A stretch of DNA of 64,000 nt from Achromobacter deleyi (lineage in GTDB: Bacteria > Pseudomonadota > Gammaproteobacteria > Burkholderiales > Burkholderiaceae_B). The first letter of the stretch is position 1. Each line of letters starts with the position of its first letter. The stretch lies in the NCBI RefSeq assembly GCF_016127315.1, contig NZ_CP065997.1:3844001-3908000 (forward strand), read 5' to 3'. Made by a program: the position numbers and the translations under genes. A model generated the notes under the pieces. The model saw only the letters and a list, made by a program, of their open reading frames with translations. It did not search any database and was not told the origin of the DNA. Below are positions 62,695 through 64,000 of the stretch, in pieces.

Positions 62695-63660
62695 ATGACG
62701 ACCCTTTTCAGACGCTCCCGCCCCGGCGGCGACCCCGCTGCCGCGCTCAAGCGCGAGGCCCAGGCGTGGGTCGTGCGGCTGGCCTCGGGCCAGGCCAGCG
62801 TGGCCGATGGCGAGGCTTTTCGCCGCTGGTGCGGGCAGAGCGCCGAGCACGCCCGCGTCTTCAAGGAAACGCGCGGCGCCTGGCAGCAGCTGGCGCCGGC
62901 GGCGCGCCAGGCGCAGGCCGCGCAGGCGCGCCGCGCCCGCGTCACGCGGCCGGCGCGGCGCGCGTTCCTGGGCGGCGCGGTGGCGGCCTGCGGCGCGTGG
63001 CTGGCGTTCAAGCCGCCGCTGGGCCTGTGGCCGGCGGTGGATGAACTGACCGCCGACGTCCGCAGCGGCACGGGCGAGCAGCGCCGCGTGGCGCTGGCGG
63101 GCGACGCCAGCGTGCAGCTGAACACCCAGACCCGCATCAACCTGTCGCGCAGCGGCCAGGCGCAGCAGATCGACCTGCTGGCCGGCGAGGTCGAGCTGCT
63201 GACGGCCGGCCAGCCGGTCAGCCTGACGGCGGGCGCGGGCCGTGTCAGCGCCACGTCGGGGTGCGTCAACGTGCGCTACACCGATGGCCAGGTGCGCGTG
63301 ACCTGCCTGGAAGGCAGCGCCCGCGTCACCTTGCGCCAGGAGTCGGTGGAATTGACCGCGGCGCAGCAGGTGGTGCTGGGCGCCGGCGGCGCCAGCGGGC
63401 CGCGGCGGGTGGACCCCGACCAGGTCACGGCCTGGCGCCGCGGCGTGCTGGAATTCAACAACGTGCCGCTGGCGCAGGTGGTCGACGAGATCAACCGCTA
63501 TCGCCCCGGCCGCATCGTGCTGGTGAGCGACCGGCTGGCGGGCAGCCTGGTGCAGGCGCGCTTTTCGCTGGACCAGCTGGCCGATGCCGCGCTATTGATC
63601 CGCGATGCCTACGGCGCCCAGGTCACGTCGCTGCCCGGCGGCATCGTGTTGCTGACCTGA
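62695..63660 (+). CDS. FecR/VreR-like anti-sigma regulator, cassette 2
   Basis: 321 residues. DUF4880 start QAWVVRLASGQASVADGEAFRRW; central membrane segment RRAFLGGAVAACGAWLAF; FecR domain GTGEQRRVALAGDASVQLN and TAGAGRVSATSGCVNVRY; C-terminal VLEFNNVPLAQVVDEINRYR with the terminal SLPGGIVLLT. It aligns along its length with the cassette 1 protein. The frame opens at 62650, but the ATG at 62695 gives an N-terminus of the same length as cassette 1. The gap to the second exoprotein gene is 192 bp, with a promoter candidate inside. Confidence 0.9.
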   Translation: MTTLFRRSRPGGDPAAALKREAQAWVVRLASGQASVADGEAFRRWCGQSAEHARVFKETRGAWQQLAPAARQAQAAQARRARVTRPARRAFLGGAVAACGAWLAFKPPLGLWPAVDELTADVRSGTGEQRRVALAGDASVQLNTQTRINLSRSGQAQQIDLLAGEVELLTAGQPVSLTAGAGRVSATSGCVNVRYTDGQVRVTCLEGSARVTLRQESVELTAAQQVVLGAGGASGPRRVDPDQVTAWRRGVLEFNNVPLAQVVDEINRYRPGRIVLVSDRLAGSLVQARFSLDQLADAALLIRDAYGAQVTSLPGGIVLLT

Positions 63661-63700
63661 ACGCCGCCACGCGCGGCGCGGATCGTCCAAAACGTGAAAT

Positions 63701-63748
63701 ATGAATTTTTTGTGAAAAGGCGCAGTCGATGACGCTTGAAGCGGTCTA
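63701..63748 (+). promoter_or_regulatory. Candidate sigma-dependent promoter of the second exoprotein gene
   Basis: ATGAATTTTTTGTGA (63701-63715) and GTCTA (63744-63748), 43 bp apart exactly as in cassette 1. The exoprotein ATG lies at 63853, about 100 bp further, longer than in cassette 1 (about 50 bp). The AT-rich block stands out in a very GC-rich background. Confidence 0.5.
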
Positions 63749-63852
63749 GGCACCCATGCGCAGAACTGCCCGGTCCGCGTCGCCGTTTTTTCCCGGCGTA
63801 CCGGTCCTGGCGCTGCAGATGCCAGATCCGATTCCACGAAGGAAAAGCCGTC

Positions 63853-64000
63853 ATGCCCAGCCGTAATCACGCCCTCGTTTCCCGCAGTCCCCAGCGGCGT
63901 TCGCGCCGTCCCGCCTGGCGCCTGGCGCCGCTGACCCAGGCGTTGGCGGTGTTGCTGGTGGCGGGCGGCTGGAGCGGCGCGGCGCAGGCCCAGGCGCGGG
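63853..64000 (+). CDS. Filamentous haemagglutinin-like exoprotein, cassette 2, 5' fragment
   Basis: Only 49 codons are inside the window. After a basic leader (MPSRNHALVSRSPQRRSRRP) comes LTQALAVLLVAGGWSGAAQ, nearly the same signal segment as the first exoprotein. The last 37 bases are identical to 48729-48765. The ATG at 63853 has AAGGAAAAG upstream, matching the ribosome site of the first copy. It is therefore a paralogous TpsA-type gene that continues to the right. Its length and function cannot be judged here. Confidence 0.88.
   Translation, partial: MPSRNHALVSRSPQRRSRRPAWRLAPLTQALAVLLVAGGWSGAAQAQAR

Overview
The window is very GC-rich with strong G/C bias at third codon positions. It carries Bug-type solute receptors, TRAP transporters, FecI/FecR pairs and a filamentous-haemagglutinin gene, which suggests a chromosomal segment of a betaproteobacterium of the Alcaligenaceae (Bordetella/Achromobacter type). 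The genus is an inference from gene content. No tRNA, rRNA, CRISPR array, insertion sequence or integrase was seen.

Layout. (1) 1-7321, minus strand: an alpha-glucan operon with glycogen synthase glgA, a long maltosyltransferase glgE and a treS-maltokinase fusion that runs off the left edge. (2) 7468-10420, minus strand: ybhP-clsB-ybhN, an overlapping membrane-lipid operon in the same gene set as in E. coli. (3) 10484-19242: ion and stress functions (chaA, iron permease-like protein, flavodoxin-fold reductase, YciE-like ferritin-fold protein, a stand-alone SIS-type glucose-6-phosphate isomerase, an MscS channel, DUF4142) mixed with small hydrophilic or Pro-rich proteins. (4) 19310-24069: two coupled genes of unknown function, a zinc alcohol dehydrogenase and a small exported protein. 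(5) 24075-31425: a catabolic cluster in which a LacI regulator diverges from TRAP receptor, fused TRAP permease, VOC protein, RuBisCO-like protein and DUF1537 kinase. (6) 31468-39291: FAD monooxygenase/AraC pair, HPII-type katE, an acyl-CoA dehydrogenase/NodS-like methyltransferase/glycosyltransferase trio, and a VOC remnant. (7) About 39440-42080: a visibly less GC-rich patch with two proteins of unknown function. (8) 42107-46032: Bug receptor, GST, class II aldolase, XRE-cupin regulator and cupin. (9) 46100-64000: two tandem copies of a surface-signalling/exoprotein cassette.

The last region is the most striking. Each cassette runs: STN domain fused to a TonB-C-like domain, ECF sigma factor, FecR-like anti-sigma regulator, giant FHA-like exoprotein. 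The first exoprotein is 4222 residues; the second is cut by the right edge after 49 codons. Each cassette is preceded by PHO-box-like heptamers at 11-bp period, with the same 10-bp gap to a TA(G/C)CAT -10 element and nearly the same leader length. Each exoprotein gene has ATGAATT and GTCT elements 43 bp apart in its upstream region. This architecture resembles the Pseudomonas aeruginosa PUMA3 (VreA-VreI-VreR) system. The suggested circuit is phosphate limitation, then signalling operon, then dedicated sigma factor, then exoprotein. No TpsB/FhaC-type transporter lies in the window.

The second notable system is the RuBisCO-like protein plus DUF1537 kinase cluster, which probably degrades an unidentified acidic sugar or related carboxylate imported by the TRAP transporter.
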